Numbered from the stretch's first letter, positions 20,120 to 29,942 are shown. The stretch: 64,000 nucleotides of DNA from Cladocopium goreaui (GCA_947184155.2 CAMXCT020001124.1:1-64000), one strand, 5' to 3'. A program made the numbers and translations. The notes: generated by a model not told the origin, from the sequence alone.

Positions 20120-20486
20120 GACTCATGAGTACAGCTGTCGCAACTCCTTGCCAGTACACAACCCATGTCAGTCAGTTTATTTTCCAACACTCCTGGCTCA
20201 CGAGTACAGCTGTCGCAACTCCTTGCCAGCACACAACCCATGTCAGTCAGTTCATTTTCAAACTCTTTGCAATGTCAGCAAACTCATGCTCATGCACAAA
20301 CCTAAGACCTCCAGTGGTTTCACATGTCATGTCAAACCACAAAGGATTTATGATCATGCTGCCGACACTGCCAGTCTTTTGGACATCAGACCTATTGTCG
20401 TGACTTGCACTCGGTTCCGCACCTTGGACTGGTCCCTGTTGCCAGGTATATCCATACCCGTCGCAACCCGTAACCTTTTGGCTCAA
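20120..20486 (-). pseudogene. Gag-like fragment upstream of S2, copia-1
   Basis: The minus strand encodes two further copies of the MGCVLARSCDSCT peptide, linked by REPGVLENKLTD and preceded by ENELTD. They continue the Cys-rich repeat region interrupted by S2. Further upstream the frame changes (20247-20486). The true start of the copia-1 Gag is not identifiable. Confidence 0.5.
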
Positions 20487-20487
20487 G
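20468..20487 (+). other. Possible relict dinoflagellate spliced-leader sequence
   Basis: The 20 nt CCGTAACCTTTTGGCTCAAG match the conserved dinoflagellate spliced leader with one G-to-A change and one deleted A. A second partial echo, CCGTATCGGCTCAAA, follows at about 20489. Genomic spliced-leader relics arise when trans-spliced mRNAs are reverse transcribed and reinserted. No poly(A) end or target duplication could be paired with it. Confidence 0.45.
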
Positions 20488-20499
20488 GCCGTATCGGCT

Positions 20500-20736
20500 C
20501 AAACCCCGTGGGACTGGGTAACCTGATTTTAACGCAAGGGGCAAACATCCATCTTGGGTGATTTGCGTGAGTTAATTTTGGGGGCACCAGTATAAAGGGG
20601 CTAGGGTAGTACTGCCGTAGGAAGAGCACAAACGTGCCCGTCAACCTGTTTTGTTTAGAAGATAATTTGGGAGGGGGGGGGTTATCTTAGTTTTGTTTCT
20701 TTAAGATCTACCTTCTCGTTTTTTTGGCCTACTTCC
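20500..20736. other. No gene; G-run hairpin
   Basis: No coding region is recognised. AAGATAA (20659-20665) and TTATCTT (20682-20688) form an inverted repeat around a run of G residues. Confidence 0.4.
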
Positions 20737-20879
20737 CCACATCTTTGTGTGGGGTTCTTGTTTTTGATTCTGTATCCCGGGCTCCTCCTTCTCCTCCTCC
20801 TCCTCCCGCCCTCCTCCAGCCCTCCTCCACACACACTACACACAAACTTCACATACACAAACTTCACAGACAATAACTT

Positions 20880-21555
20880 CACACACACAAACTTACATAC
20901 ACTTTATCAACATACACTTTGTCAACACACACTTTGTCCACACACACTTTGTCACCACACACTTTGTCCACAACACTTTGTCCACACACACTTTGTCCAC
21001 ACACACTTTGTCACCACACACTTTGTCCACAAACACTTTGTCCACACACGCTTTATCAACATACACTTTGTCACCACACACTTTGTCCACACACACTTTG
21101 TCACCACACACTTTGTCACCACACACTTTTTCACCACACATTGTCAACACACACTTTGTCAACACACACTTTGTCACCAAACACTTTGTCCACACACACT
21201 TTGTCCACACACACTTTGTCCACACACACTTTGTCACCACACACTTTGTCCACACACACTTTGTCACCAAACACTTTGTCCACACACACTTTGTCCACAC
21301 ACACTTTGTCACCACACACTTTGTGAACACACTTTATCAACACACACTTTGTCAACACACACTTTGTCACCAAACACTTTGTCCACACACACTTTGTCCA
21401 CACACACTTTGTCACCACACATTTTGTCCACACACACTTTGTCACCAAACACTTTGTCCACACACACTTTGTCCACACACACTTTGTCACCACACACTTT
21501 GTCCACGCACACTTTGTCACCAAACACTTTGTCCACACACACTTTGTCCACACCT
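20880..21555. repeat. Short tandem array, about 17-18 bp units (first copy)
   Basis: Dozens of units of the type CACACACTTTGTCCA or CACCACACACTTTGTCA follow in tandem. The array has no stop codons in several frames of both strands, which produces spurious long ORFs. Repeated at about 41462-42057. Confidence 0.9.
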
Positions 21556-22710
21556 TCGTTTCATGTGGCAGGCGTGGCACAAATTCACATCCACCGTCGT
21601 TTTGTGTGGCAGGCGTGGCACTCATGGTACTGTGTGGCGCGCTTGGTCCGGATTTGTCGCCCGGGGCGCCGCGCCACTTTGCGTGGCAGGCGTGGCACAA
21701 CCTGACATCCACCTTCGTTTCACGTGGCAGGCGTGGCACAACCTGACATCCACCTTCGTTTTGAGATGGCACTGGGTGGCGCGCTTGGTCCGGATTTGTC
21801 GCCCGGGGCGCCGCGCCACTTTGCGTGGCAGGCGTGGCACTTGGTGACATCCACCTTCGTTTCACGTGGCAGACACAAACTCACATCCACGTCGTTTTGC
21901 GTGGCAGGCGTGGCACTCATGGTACTGTGTGGCGCGCTTGGTCCGGATTTGTCGCCCGGGGCGCCGCGGCACTTTGCGTGGCAGGCGTGGCACTTGGTGA
22001 CATCCACCTTTTTGTTTCATGTGGCAGGCGTGGCACAAACTCACATCCACCGTCGTTTTGTGTGGCAGGCGTGGCACTCATGGTACTGTGTGGCGCGCTT
22101 GGTCCGGATTTGTCGCCCGGGGCGCCGCGCCACTTTGCGTGGCAGGCGTGGCACTTGGTGACATCCACCTTCGTTTCATGTGGCAGGCGTGGCACAAACT
22201 CACATCCACCGTCGTTTTGTGTGGCAGGCGTGGCACTCATGGTACTGTGTGGCGCGCTTGGTCCGGATTTGTCGCCCGGGGCGCCGCGTCACTTTGCGTG
22301 GCAGGCGTGGCACTTGGTGACATCCACCTTCGTTTCACGTGGCAGACGTGGCACAAACTCACATCCACCGTCGTTTTGCGTGGCAGGCGTGGCACTCATG
22401 GTACTGTGTGGCGCGCTTGGTCTGGATTTGTCGCCCGGGGCGCCGCGTCACTTTGCGTGGCAGGCGTGGCACTTGGTGACATCCACCTTCGTTTCACGTG
22501 GCAGACGTGGCACAAACTCACATCCACCATCGTTTTGCGTGGCAGGCGTGACACTCATGGTACTGTGTGGCGCGCTTGGTCCGGATTTGTCGCCCGGGGC
22601 GCCGCGCCACTTTGCGTGGCAGGCGTGGCACTTGGTGACATCCACCTTCGTTTCACGTGGCAGGCGTGGCACAAACTCACATCCACTGTCGTTTTGCGTG
22701 GCAGGCGTGG
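21556..22710. repeat. Tandem array of about 159-bp units (first copy)
   Basis: About seven units recur with a period near 158-159 bp, judged by GCGCGCTTGGTCCGG near 21640, 21780, 21935, 22095, 22252, 22411 and 22570. Each unit has three copies of the core GTGGCAGGCGTGGCA separated by different spacers. The near-multiple-of-3 period keeps frames open on both strands. Repeated at 42058-43225. Confidence 0.9.
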
Positions 22711-23420
22711 CACCAGCTTTGACACACCCTCTTTCACACACCACTTTGTCACACACCATCTTTCGCACACCCTCTTTCACACCCAACTTTGTCACCCACC
22801 ATCTTTCACGCACCATCTTTCACACACCACATTGTCACCCACCATCTTTGACACACCCTCTTTTACACACCATCTTTGTAACACACCATCTTTGTAACAC
22901 ACCATCTTTCACACACCATCTTTTACACCCAACTTTGTCAAACAGCATCTTTGACACACCAAGTTTCACACACCGCTTTGTCACACACCACTTTGTCACA
23001 CCATCTTTCACCACACCATCTTCCACACACCATCTTTCACCACCCCATTTTTCACACACAACTTTGTCACACACCATCTTTGACACACCATCTTTCACAC
23101 AGCACTTTGCCACACACCGTCTTTCACACACAACTTTGTCACATGCTCTCTTTCACACAGGACTTTCACCCACACCATCTTTCAGCACACCATCCTTCAC
23201 ACACCACTTTGTCACACACCATCTTTCACAACACCATCCTTCACACACAACTTTGTCACACACCGACCATCTTTCGCCACACCATCTTTCACACACCACT
23301 TTGTCACACACCATCTTTCACACACAACTTTGTCACACACTCTCTTTCACACACAACTTTCACACACGCCATCTTTCACACACTGCTGTGTCACACACAC
23401 ACCATCTTTCACCTTCCACT
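22711..23420. repeat. Pyrimidine-rich short tandem array (first copy)
   Basis: Irregular units of the type ACACACCATCTTTCAC and ACAACTTTGTCAC alternate across the interval. Repeated at about 43226-43925. Open frames here are by-products of the repeat. Confidence 0.85.
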
Positions 23421-23788
23421 TTGTCACTCACAACTGTTTTAACTTCTCGATCCTTCACCGCCTCCTTTCCCCTAACCTTCTTTCCCCGTCCCTGCTACAA
23501 CCTTTCATGCTTATTATTGGAAGAAGTTGACTTGTGGGGTTATCCGGTCCTTTAATTGCATTGTGTCCGTTGAACACACCTGTTTTGAACCCCACTTGTT
23601 TAGGACTCCTGGGGTACCCAGTGTAGTTCTTTTACTTGTGATCTTGTTGGTTTTATTCACAAGGCTCACTGGGGTACTCAGTGTAGTCTTTATTGTTCTT
23701 GTTATCGACTTTTCCGCCCAGGTTGCCCCTCTTGCCTGCCTCTGCGTAGTCACTGTACCCAGGGGTACTCTGGGTTATAGTAGACAAC
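23421..23788. other. Leader region with GGGGTAC motif repeats
   Basis: This separates the arrays from the large ORF. CTGGGGTACCCAGTGTAG (23609) and ACTGGGGTACTCAGTGTAG (23668) sit about 60 bp apart, and a related GTACCCAGGGGTAC follows near 23755. A hydrophobic open frame crosses it but starts at TTG and has no support as a gene. Repeated at 43926-44288. Confidence 0.4.
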
Positions 23789-24859
23789 ATGAACTGCAAC
23801 CCTCATGACACTATTGAACAGCATGCTATTGAGTTGGTGTCTAGTCTTGGGAAAGAACATCTTTTTGTTGCGAACTGTCCCAGTGATATTGATTCGAACA
23901 GATATTCAGGCACAGTGATCACTTATGAAGAAGCCTTTGATCACAGTGATACAGGAGCCGGCCTTTGCCTATTGCTCCCCAAAGCTTATGTCCTTCAGAA
24001 ATTCATAGACATATGCCTTAACAAAGATATCTCTGTTCATTTTGTCTTCACTTGTTCAAGTAGTACCAGCGAATTTGAAGCTTCTGCATGGCTATACAAC
24101 CTTCTCAATGATAAAGTTCAGCATGTAGGCTTCATGCAAAATCTTGGAGTTACCTTTTGCTCCGCAAATAACCAAGAGAAATATCTCATGGCATGCCAGG
24201 TTGAACCGTATGCCGAACACTGCCATGTTTCTTGGTCTCGACCCTGCAGAACGCTGGAGTATGTCTTTCCCAGAACTGTTGTTGAACGACACCAGACGAT
24301 CAGTGAACTTCAGAGCCTTTCTGCAGTTAACTATATTGATTTCAGAAGACCCAATGGATGCCATCGCATATCAGATAAGATCGATGTTACCTCACTCACT
24401 GTCCAAATTGCCAATGATTGCCTGGCAGACATCGAACTTGTTGAGAAGATCCTTCAGCCAACTGTTGATGCCGCTTGGTCGCATGGACTTGCAGAGTGTC
24501 AGGTTAAGCATTTCTTTCCATGGAATGACTCAGAATTCCAAAAGCATTTTCCACATGGAATCACTATGTCAGTATTGGATTTGAAGGCTTTTCCGAACAC
24601 CGTGCTTAATGAGATTCTTGTCCAACTAGCCAACCTTAAAGTGAGGTACCATTTCATGAATTACAGAAGACTTGCCATCTTTGGACCGCCGTCACTGGTC
24701 ATTAATCTTCACTTAGCCCTTCTTCCATTTGACGTTCATTTACCGATTGGGCCTAAACAGGGTGCTTTCACTGTCCACATGCTGCGATCAGAACCACATT
24801 GCACACAGACCGCCCATGATTATAATCATTTTCAAGTCAAATTTGGCAAGATTGGTTAA
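23789..24859 (+). CDS. N-terminal part of large methyltransferase polyprotein, copy 1, truncated
   Basis: An ATG-started frame of 356 residues (MNCNPHDTIEQHAIELVSSL onward) ends at a TAA created by the first bases of the family 2 DIRS-like insertion. No domain is recognised. The second copy (44289-45358) is followed, after removal of the insertion at 45355-54785, by an in-frame continuation into the peptidase/DNMT ORF. This is therefore almost certainly the first 356 residues of that protein of about 1,925 residues. The remainder is absent next to this copy. Confidence 0.65.
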   Translation: MNCNPHDTIEQHAIELVSSLGKEHLFVANCPSDIDSNRYSGTVITYEEAFDHSDTGAGLCLLLPKAYVLQKFIDICLNKDISVHFVFTCSSSTSEFEASAWLYNLLNDKVQHVGFMQNLGVTFCSANNQEKYLMACQVEPYAEHCHVSWSRPCRTLEYVFPRTVVERHQTISELQSLSAVNYIDFRRPNGCHRISDKIDVTSLTVQIANDCLADIELVEKILQPTVDAAWSHGLAECQVKHFFPWNDSEFQKHFPHGITMSVLDLKAFPNTVLNEILVQLANLKVRYHFMNYRRLAIFGPPSLVINLHLALLPFDVHLPIGPKQGAFTVHMLRSEPHCTQTAHDYNHFQVKFGKIG

Positions 24860-25181
24860 ATCAAACGCTACGCCGCCGCAGTTCAATACTTCCAAGTTAC
24901 ATCAAACAAGGAAACGAAAACAAACCAAACATAAAACATGCACATGCCAAATAAAGCTGTGGAAAAACTCTCGAGCTGACGAACGCGCAATCACACTTTT
25001 TCTCGCAGACTGCAATGGGAGAGTTCGGGTCTGCATGCACATAGTTGCAATGCACATTTGCCAACCTTTCCATCCATCTGGAGCAAGGCGTTCCATCACG
25101 CCACACATATGTCAAAAAAGGTGGCCTTCCAACAGCACTCATCTGCTGACCCAGCTTTCACCATGCAAGCATCCAATCCCC
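24855..25181 (-). repeat. Family 2 repeat P2 (copy 1)
   Basis: About 326 bp beginning TTAAATCAAACGCTACGCC and ending in CATCCAATCCCCCA. Nearly identical copies are at 26264-26591, 45355-45680 and 46763-47089. It is the 3' terminal repeat of the minus-strand element. Confidence 0.9.
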
Positions 25182-25216
25182 CAACCTCCAGACAGCCAGA
25201 CACTCCGCTGCAAAAT

Positions 25217-25996
25217 TCAGTAGAATTCGAGGGTCGTTCCAGTAGAGCTCGAGGCTGCTGCCGCCTGAGGTGCAGGTGAATCGTCATTTGCTGGAGGGTG
25301 CTCATTCTCAGCATCCAGGTCGATAGGCCCCGTAAAAGATGCCCGAGGGGCAATGGCGCGGAACCGCCTCTTCATGCGAATGAGCACCTCTACACTTCGA
25401 AATAAAAGAAGAGCATCGATGAGAACCGCGTTGAAATCCTTGTGCAAATTGGTGTCATACCCTTGGGTAAACCAAGTTTGAAAAGACTCGATCGCAGGGA
25501 TAGCCTGCAGAATAGCCTCGTGGTGCTCATCAAAAGCATCCAAAACGATCTCCGTCAATGGGCGGTTTTCTTGTGGAAGGATCAGATGAAGCGGAGTTTC
25601 TGCTGGCTGCTCTGGCCAGAGCATGCGCTCTAAAATAAAGAGCGACTGTGAAGCCTGGTGCCAAAGCTCGTAGATGGAGGTCAAGAATTTGGGCTGCCCG
25701 CAGGCCTGCAAGATGGCCCGGGAGCCGGTGATAATTCGGTCGAAGGTGATAATTCGGTCGAAGGTCAGGATACGCTGCTCCTGGATTGTTTGCGCCATGT
25801 TGGGGCTCGGGTGAGCCGGTTCAAGGAAGGCCAGCGAGATAGAAATCGCTGCTGTAAATCGGACAATATGGTCCGGTGACATGAGGGCACGGAAAGAAAT
25901 TCGATATCGATCTGGCAATGGCTTTGGGTGGGAAAGGTGTAAACCAGGGTGGGACAAAGCCAGCTTGAATGCGAATGGCACTTGAAGAAACGACAT
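25217..25996 (-). CDS. Unrecognised 259-residue protein in the DIRS repeat spacer, copy 1
   Basis: From the ATG at 25996 (a GTG precedes it) the product starts MSFLQVPFAFKLAL. These are the same residues that open the recombinase-leader ORF at 54514, because the start codon lies inside repeat Q. After that the sequences diverge. The protein is mostly alpha-helical, has a direct FDRIIT-FDRIIT duplication encoded by a 21-bp tandem repeat (about 25723-25765), and ends in an acidic, alanine-rich tail. No family is recognised. An identical copy is at 45716-46495. It could be cargo of a non-autonomous derivative or a true element gene. Confidence 0.55.
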   Translation of the reverse strand: MSFLQVPFAFKLALSHPGLHLSHPKPLPDRYRISFRALMSPDHIVRFTAAISISLAFLEPAHPSPNMAQTIQEQRILTFDRIITFDRIITGSRAILQACGQPKFLTSIYELWHQASQSLFILERMLWPEQPAETPLHLILPQENRPLTEIVLDAFDEHHEAILQAIPAIESFQTWFTQGYDTNLHKDFNAVLIDALLLFRSVEVLIRMKRRFRAIAPRASFTGPIDLDAENEHPPANDDSPAPQAAAASSSTGTTLEFY

Positions 25997-26265
25997 CACA
26001 ACTGAACAAGCTGGACATGCACAAACAAACAGTTGACCGGAAGTGGAATCACAAAAGTTTCTTCAAGACCTGTTCGCCACCAAAAATTAAGAAAACATTT
26101 CGAAATGTTTAATTGTTCACGGACCATGCCATAGTTTTGTCACACATAAGATAGCTCGGTCGAGCAAAGATTTTTTTTTTGAACTGCGGCTAAATTTTCT
26201 CTTTATGGTAAAGAAAATTTCGCGCTAATGATTTAATGCCCTATCAACAGGTTGACAGTTAGCTT
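25954..26265 (-). repeat. Family 2 repeat Q2 (copy 1)
   Basis: About 312 bp, also at 46453-46764 and 54472-54785. It contains the start codon of the downstream ORF, an 18-bp perfect palindrome AAACATTTCGAAATGTTT (26093-26110), a T-run and an AAATTTTCT hairpin, and ends in TTGACAGTTAGCTT at the element boundary. Confidence 0.9.
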
Positions 26266-26591
26266 AAATCAAACGCTACGCCGCCGCAGTTTAATACTTC
26301 CAAGTTACATCAAACAAGGAAACGAAAACAAACCAAACATAAAACATGCACATGCCAAATAAAGCTGTGGAAAAACTCTCGAGCTGACGAACGCGCAATC
26401 ACACTTTTTCTCGCAGACTGCAATGGGAGAGTTCGGGTCTGCATGCACATAGTTGCAATGCACATTTGCCAACCTTTCCATCCATCTGGAGCAAGGCGTT
26501 CCATCACGCCACACATATGTCAAAAAAGGTGGCCTTCCAACAGCACTCATCTGCTGACCCAGCTTTCACCATGCAAGCATCCAATCCCCCA
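26264..26591 (-). repeat. Family 2 repeat P1 (copy 1)
   Basis: Second P copy, abutting Q2 with a shared TT, giving the inner Q2-P1 junction. Sequence downstream of it (plus strand) continues into the RNase H end of the polyprotein. Confidence 0.9.
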
Positions 26592-26655
26592 TTTAACCGT
26601 TATGCAGCCTGCTTGAGAACACACAGGGACATGCCTACAGTTTGCGTCAACACCG

Positions 26656-27898
26656 TCAACCTGGGCAAAGCTTACCAAGCATTTTTTCAACAACAAGCTC
26701 AACAAGTTTTTCATGCATGAACTTTACCCTAATGCCTTCACTCGAGCCTCTGGACGGCCCGTCGGCAATGTTACTTAAGGAGGGAACCCTGGCGTACCAG
26801 GCGTTAACACCTGAGGAATCCTCGAGGGCAAGGAGTCGAGCCACCAACTCAGACCCAGGTGAGGATCTCGCCCGACCGGATATACTAACATCTCGGGTTG
26901 CATTATTATCTATGAAGAAAACACAAGGCCTATGTCTTAACTGCTTTTTCCAAACGGCAAAACAGACTAGGAGCGCCAGGAGCTCAGCTTCAAAGATGAC
27001 AGTGGATTTCCCAGGGTATCCAAGCAGCGACAGATCAGACTTCCCCAGCCTGTATGACAGAGCATCAATTTGGCGACCCCAGGGATCGACTAGGACACCT
27101 CCAATACCACAAGGCCAGGACTCACTCTCTGGACTGAAGGCAGCGTCTGTGAAAACAAACATCGGCATGTCCCAAGAAGCTGTGACCTCGCGAGGACGTG
27201 ATGTTAGCAAGCTGTCTTTGAACAACCTTAGGAAGTGCGCCAGCCCGTCGTCCACATCTGAATTTTTGGAAGCATAGGCATGCGCTGTCACCGCATTCAG
27301 GCAGAGCTTGGAAGAGCGACCCCACAACTGTGAGTGCGCAAATTGCATCCGACCCCTTAGTGAGAGCGCCTCAGCAGCAGACAGCTTTCCATTCTCCAAG
27401 ATTTTGTCAATGGTGCTCAGCAGTTCAGTTATCCGCTTCTCGGTGTTTGCAAATTTGACACGACCATCTCTCCATTGGGTGAGGTCAATTTCAACACTAA
27501 GCGCTTTAAAGACTGTTGAGAATGGCAGATCCTTCTCACCGTCAGAAACGCCCCACCCAAGCAGCTTGAAGAACTGAGCAACCACCAAGGAAATAGAATC
27601 ACATTCGGGTTCTCTAGCAAGGGTTATGAAGTCGTCGAAGAAATTTGACCAAGTCAGCTTTAACATTTTGCACCCCAACCACCACAGGGAGTGTGCGGTT
27701 CTCAGGAAAGCATAAACTGACCTAGATGCTCCGAAGGGCAACGCACGCATTGCAAAAACCTTTGGTGATCTACTAGCCGGGTCAAAAACTGCAATATATG
27801 ACACCCACCGTGAAGTCGGCGCAATGCCCAATTGCCTGTAGGCGGCTGACAAATCAACCGTTTTCCCCAGCCACTGCTGGGATGGAGAGTTCTTCAGC
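26656..27898 (-). pseudogene. RT and RNase H half of family 2 polyprotein, copy 1
   Basis: This is the C-terminal part of the methyltransferase-RT-RNase H ORF, cut off at its 5' side by copia-2. It includes the RT motif A region (VDLSAAYRQLGI), LPFGASRSVYAF, the catalytic FFDDF box, and RNase H residues in FVFTDAAF, IFEAELLALL, FFIDNNA and SNIADGPSRG. The apparent start methionine is only a TTG leucine codon inside motif A. The other half is at 35845-37780. Confidence 0.85.
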
Positions 27899-28077
27899 TA
27901 AAAACTCTGTTTTGAACCCACAAAGCCTCGCACGCAACGTCGTTTTACATGCTCATGCATCTTGCATGACATGCCATTTGAGTTTCACTGGTTTCAGTGT
28001 TTGGAGTAGTTTTCAACTAGCAAACTGCTATACACAGGTGTATATACTGGCTAAAGTGGTACGGAAACATTTCTATA
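27899..28077 (-). repeat. Copia-2 3' LTR
   Basis: 179 bp, matching 35666-35844. On the element strand the LTR begins TATAGAAATG and ends GTTTTTA, so its ends are TA...TA and not the usual TG...CA. A purine-rich AAAGGCGGGG tract directly precedes it (28078-28087, minus strand), as expected for the polypurine tract. Confidence 0.9.
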
Positions 28078-28406
28078 CCCCGCCTTTGGTCCATGAGTAG
28101 TCTTTACTCGATGGAGCAAACTGCAAATGTTTATACCTAAGGTATGAAAACAAAACAGCAAAAGAAATGAAACGATTCCACGTGGACTTCATGTAAGTCC
28201 CACTGCAAAGGGCCGTGGAATTCCATACAAACCAAAAGCTTGTCACATGAGATCACGGCATCCTGACATTGTGTCAGTAATACCATGGTTTCTGGCCTCT
28301 CTCACTACCTGCAAGAGATCGCGTTAACTCTTGCCAGGTCTGCAAACTTTTCTGAAAAGAAAATTCCCCAGCAAGATCATGTTAGCTTGCTGCGGGCTCA
28401 CATTTC

Positions 28407-29942
28407 TCACTCGGTTTCTTCTGTGTTGTCTCCTCTTGCTATCTCTTCGTTTTCGGCCATCATCTCAGCCTGTTGTTCATCCCATCTTTCCGTGTCCGAT
28501 ACCTCGTCTCTCTCGCACATCATGTAGCGATGATATCGCTCATCTTCTGACTCATGGTTGATCTCCATCCACATTTCAGGGTCTGAAACCTCTGACATTG
28601 TCGATTGACAGTACCTGTGGAATCGGTGTTCTTGTGATTCCACTTGTTCTTCATCATCACTTCCAGCTGCTTGTTGCGGTCGACGAAGGTGTCCAAACAT
28701 GGACATTCCAACCTGGTAGCCCTGAAAGGCTTGACCAATGTCGTCCATCACCTGTTGTTCGTTGAACCGGAAGCGCGGTGACCTTTCATCATTTGTAAGG
28801 TCTGTCATCGCAATCAGACTTTCCTTCATCTGGTTGTGTCGCTCGTCAGTGGTATGATCCATAAACATATGAATCATCTCAGAAAGTCCGTTCATCCTTT
28901 CTGCATTCACCAAAGGATTGTTTTCTCGTCGAATCCTTGCTTGGCATCTGAAATAGAGCCAAACCAGCATCCCTTCAGCTCTGAATGTTGCATCAGCAAA
29001 CACTCCAGGAAATCTCAATCCCAAAGATCTCTGATTAACCTCATATCTGGAGCTCTGAGGTTCTGTGGACGGTTCCATTCCAACTTCTGCATCAGCTTGT
29101 TGTTCAGGTTCTGGTTCAGTTTCATCAGTTGGCACCATATATGCCACCAGCGCCAAAGTGAAAACAAAACCACATAGTATTGCTAAAACCATTGGGCTCT
29201 GACTCCCGTGCCACCAGCTCAAGGCTTTGGAGACATTCGTTTCAAACGCACGCAAGTTGGAAAACATAGAACCATCGGCTATCCCCAAAACGCTCCAAAT
29301 GGAAAGAACTCTGAGAAATTGTTTTGCAAACTTGTTGGACTGTGCACATGGCATGTGTGGCGTGGTATCTGCCATGCTTTCACGTACTGACCTCACTTGG
29401 TGTTTCAACATCTCCTTCGCTTCCATTCTGGAAAACTCCATTTCTCCCACTGGTTCACCATCGCAGACAAAACCAAGCAAAAATAAAAGACACATGTATC
29501 TGTCCTTGTTCAGTGCTTTCGTGTTGAGATCCGCAATGTTATAGTTGGTACTGACTTGCTTGATGTCAATCTCCCCACCATTTGATTTTTCCTGAAGCCA
29601 AAGCAAACGGCCACGTATGTGTCTCAACCTACCTGCCCCAAGTTTCTTTGACAACATGCGCACTGCTGAGTTGTCCGTGTGGAGGACAAGTGGTTTCACG
29701 TTTCCATCGCACAAGAAACTAATAACATGGTGAAGAAATAGACCATCACATGCGCCTGAAGTTGCAGCATACCATTCTGCTTCCGTGCTACTCAATGAAA
29801 CACATTTCTGACTCCTAGATGTTGACCAAACAACCAAACCATTCACCACATGTACTGCTGACGACGTTGATCTCCCTGACCAATCTGAGTCTGAAAACGT
29901 TTCAACACAGTTTGAACTACTCTGGCTACTGACATCTCTCAT
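28407..29942 (-). CDS. Copia-2 RNase H with C-terminal membrane-spanning extension
   Basis: The first 150 residues are copia-type RNase H: FSDSDWSGRSTSS (Asp), SSTEAEWYAAT (Glu), VLHTDNSAVRM (Asp), NIADLNTKALN (Asp). About 350 further residues follow, beyond the usual end of a copia polyprotein. They include one hydrophobic segment (MVLAILCGFVFTLALVAYMV), then an acidic E/P/Q-rich stretch and a polar tail. The frame continues that of the RT ORF upstream across a single TAG (29967-29969), so it may be expressed by readthrough or be a decayed join. The extension has no recognised family. Confidence 0.8.
   Translation of the reverse strand: MRDVSSQSSSNCVETFSDSDWSGRSTSSAVHVVNGLVVWSTSRSQKCVSLSSTEAEWYAATSGACDGLFLHHVISFLCDGNVKPLVLHTDNSAVRMLSKKLGAGRLRHIRGRLLWLQEKSNGGEIDIKQVSTNYNIADLNTKALNKDRYMCLLFLLGFVCDGEPVGEMEFSRMEAKEMLKHQVRSVRESMADTTPHMPCAQSNKFAKQFLRVLSIWSVLGIADGSMFSNLRAFETNVSKALSWWHGSQSPMVLAILCGFVFTLALVAYMVPTDETEPEPEQQADAEVGMEPSTEPQSSRYEVNQRSLGLRFPGVFADATFRAEGMLVWLYFRCQARIRRENNPLVNAERMNGLSEMIHMFMDHTTDERHNQMKESLIAMTDLTNDERSPRFRFNEQQVMDDIGQAFQGYQVGMSMFGHLRRPQQAAGSDDEEQVESQEHRFHRYCQSTMSEVSDPEMWMEINHESEDERYHRYMMCERDEVSDTERWDEQQAEMMAENEEIARGDNTEETE

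Larger units (their letters stand above)
13439..20500 (-). mobile_element. Ty1/copia-type retrotransposon (copia-1), decayed, with nested retroposons
   Basis: Domain order on the minus strand is Gag-like Cys-rich repeats, aspartic protease, integrase, reverse transcriptase and RNase H, which is the Ty1/copia order (integrase before RT). The coding region is broken by two retroposon insertions (18264-18508 and 18906-20119), a 43-bp tandem duplication (16358-16443) and two stop codons in RNase H. I could not identify paired LTRs, so both outer boundaries are approximate. Confidence 0.75.

Noticed and set aside
20589..20596. TATAAA box upstream of the arrays
   Set aside because: A single short match, and canonical TATA boxes are not typical of dinoflagellate promoters; no transcription start or gene directly follows.
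20880..23555. Long open frames on both strands through the tandem arrays (up to 576 codons)
   Set aside because: Their sequence is only the translated repeat unit; openness follows from stop-free units with periods near multiples of three, and both strands are open at once.
23527..23808. Hydrophobic 93-residue ORF upstream of the large ORF
   Set aside because: It begins at TTG, overlaps the next ORF start and is made largely from the GGGGTAC repeat leader; no family signature.
26656..27852. Separate 398-residue RT protein starting at MSAAYRQ
   Set aside because: The start is a leucine TTG inside RT motif A; the ORF is the 3' part of the polyprotein truncated by copia-2.
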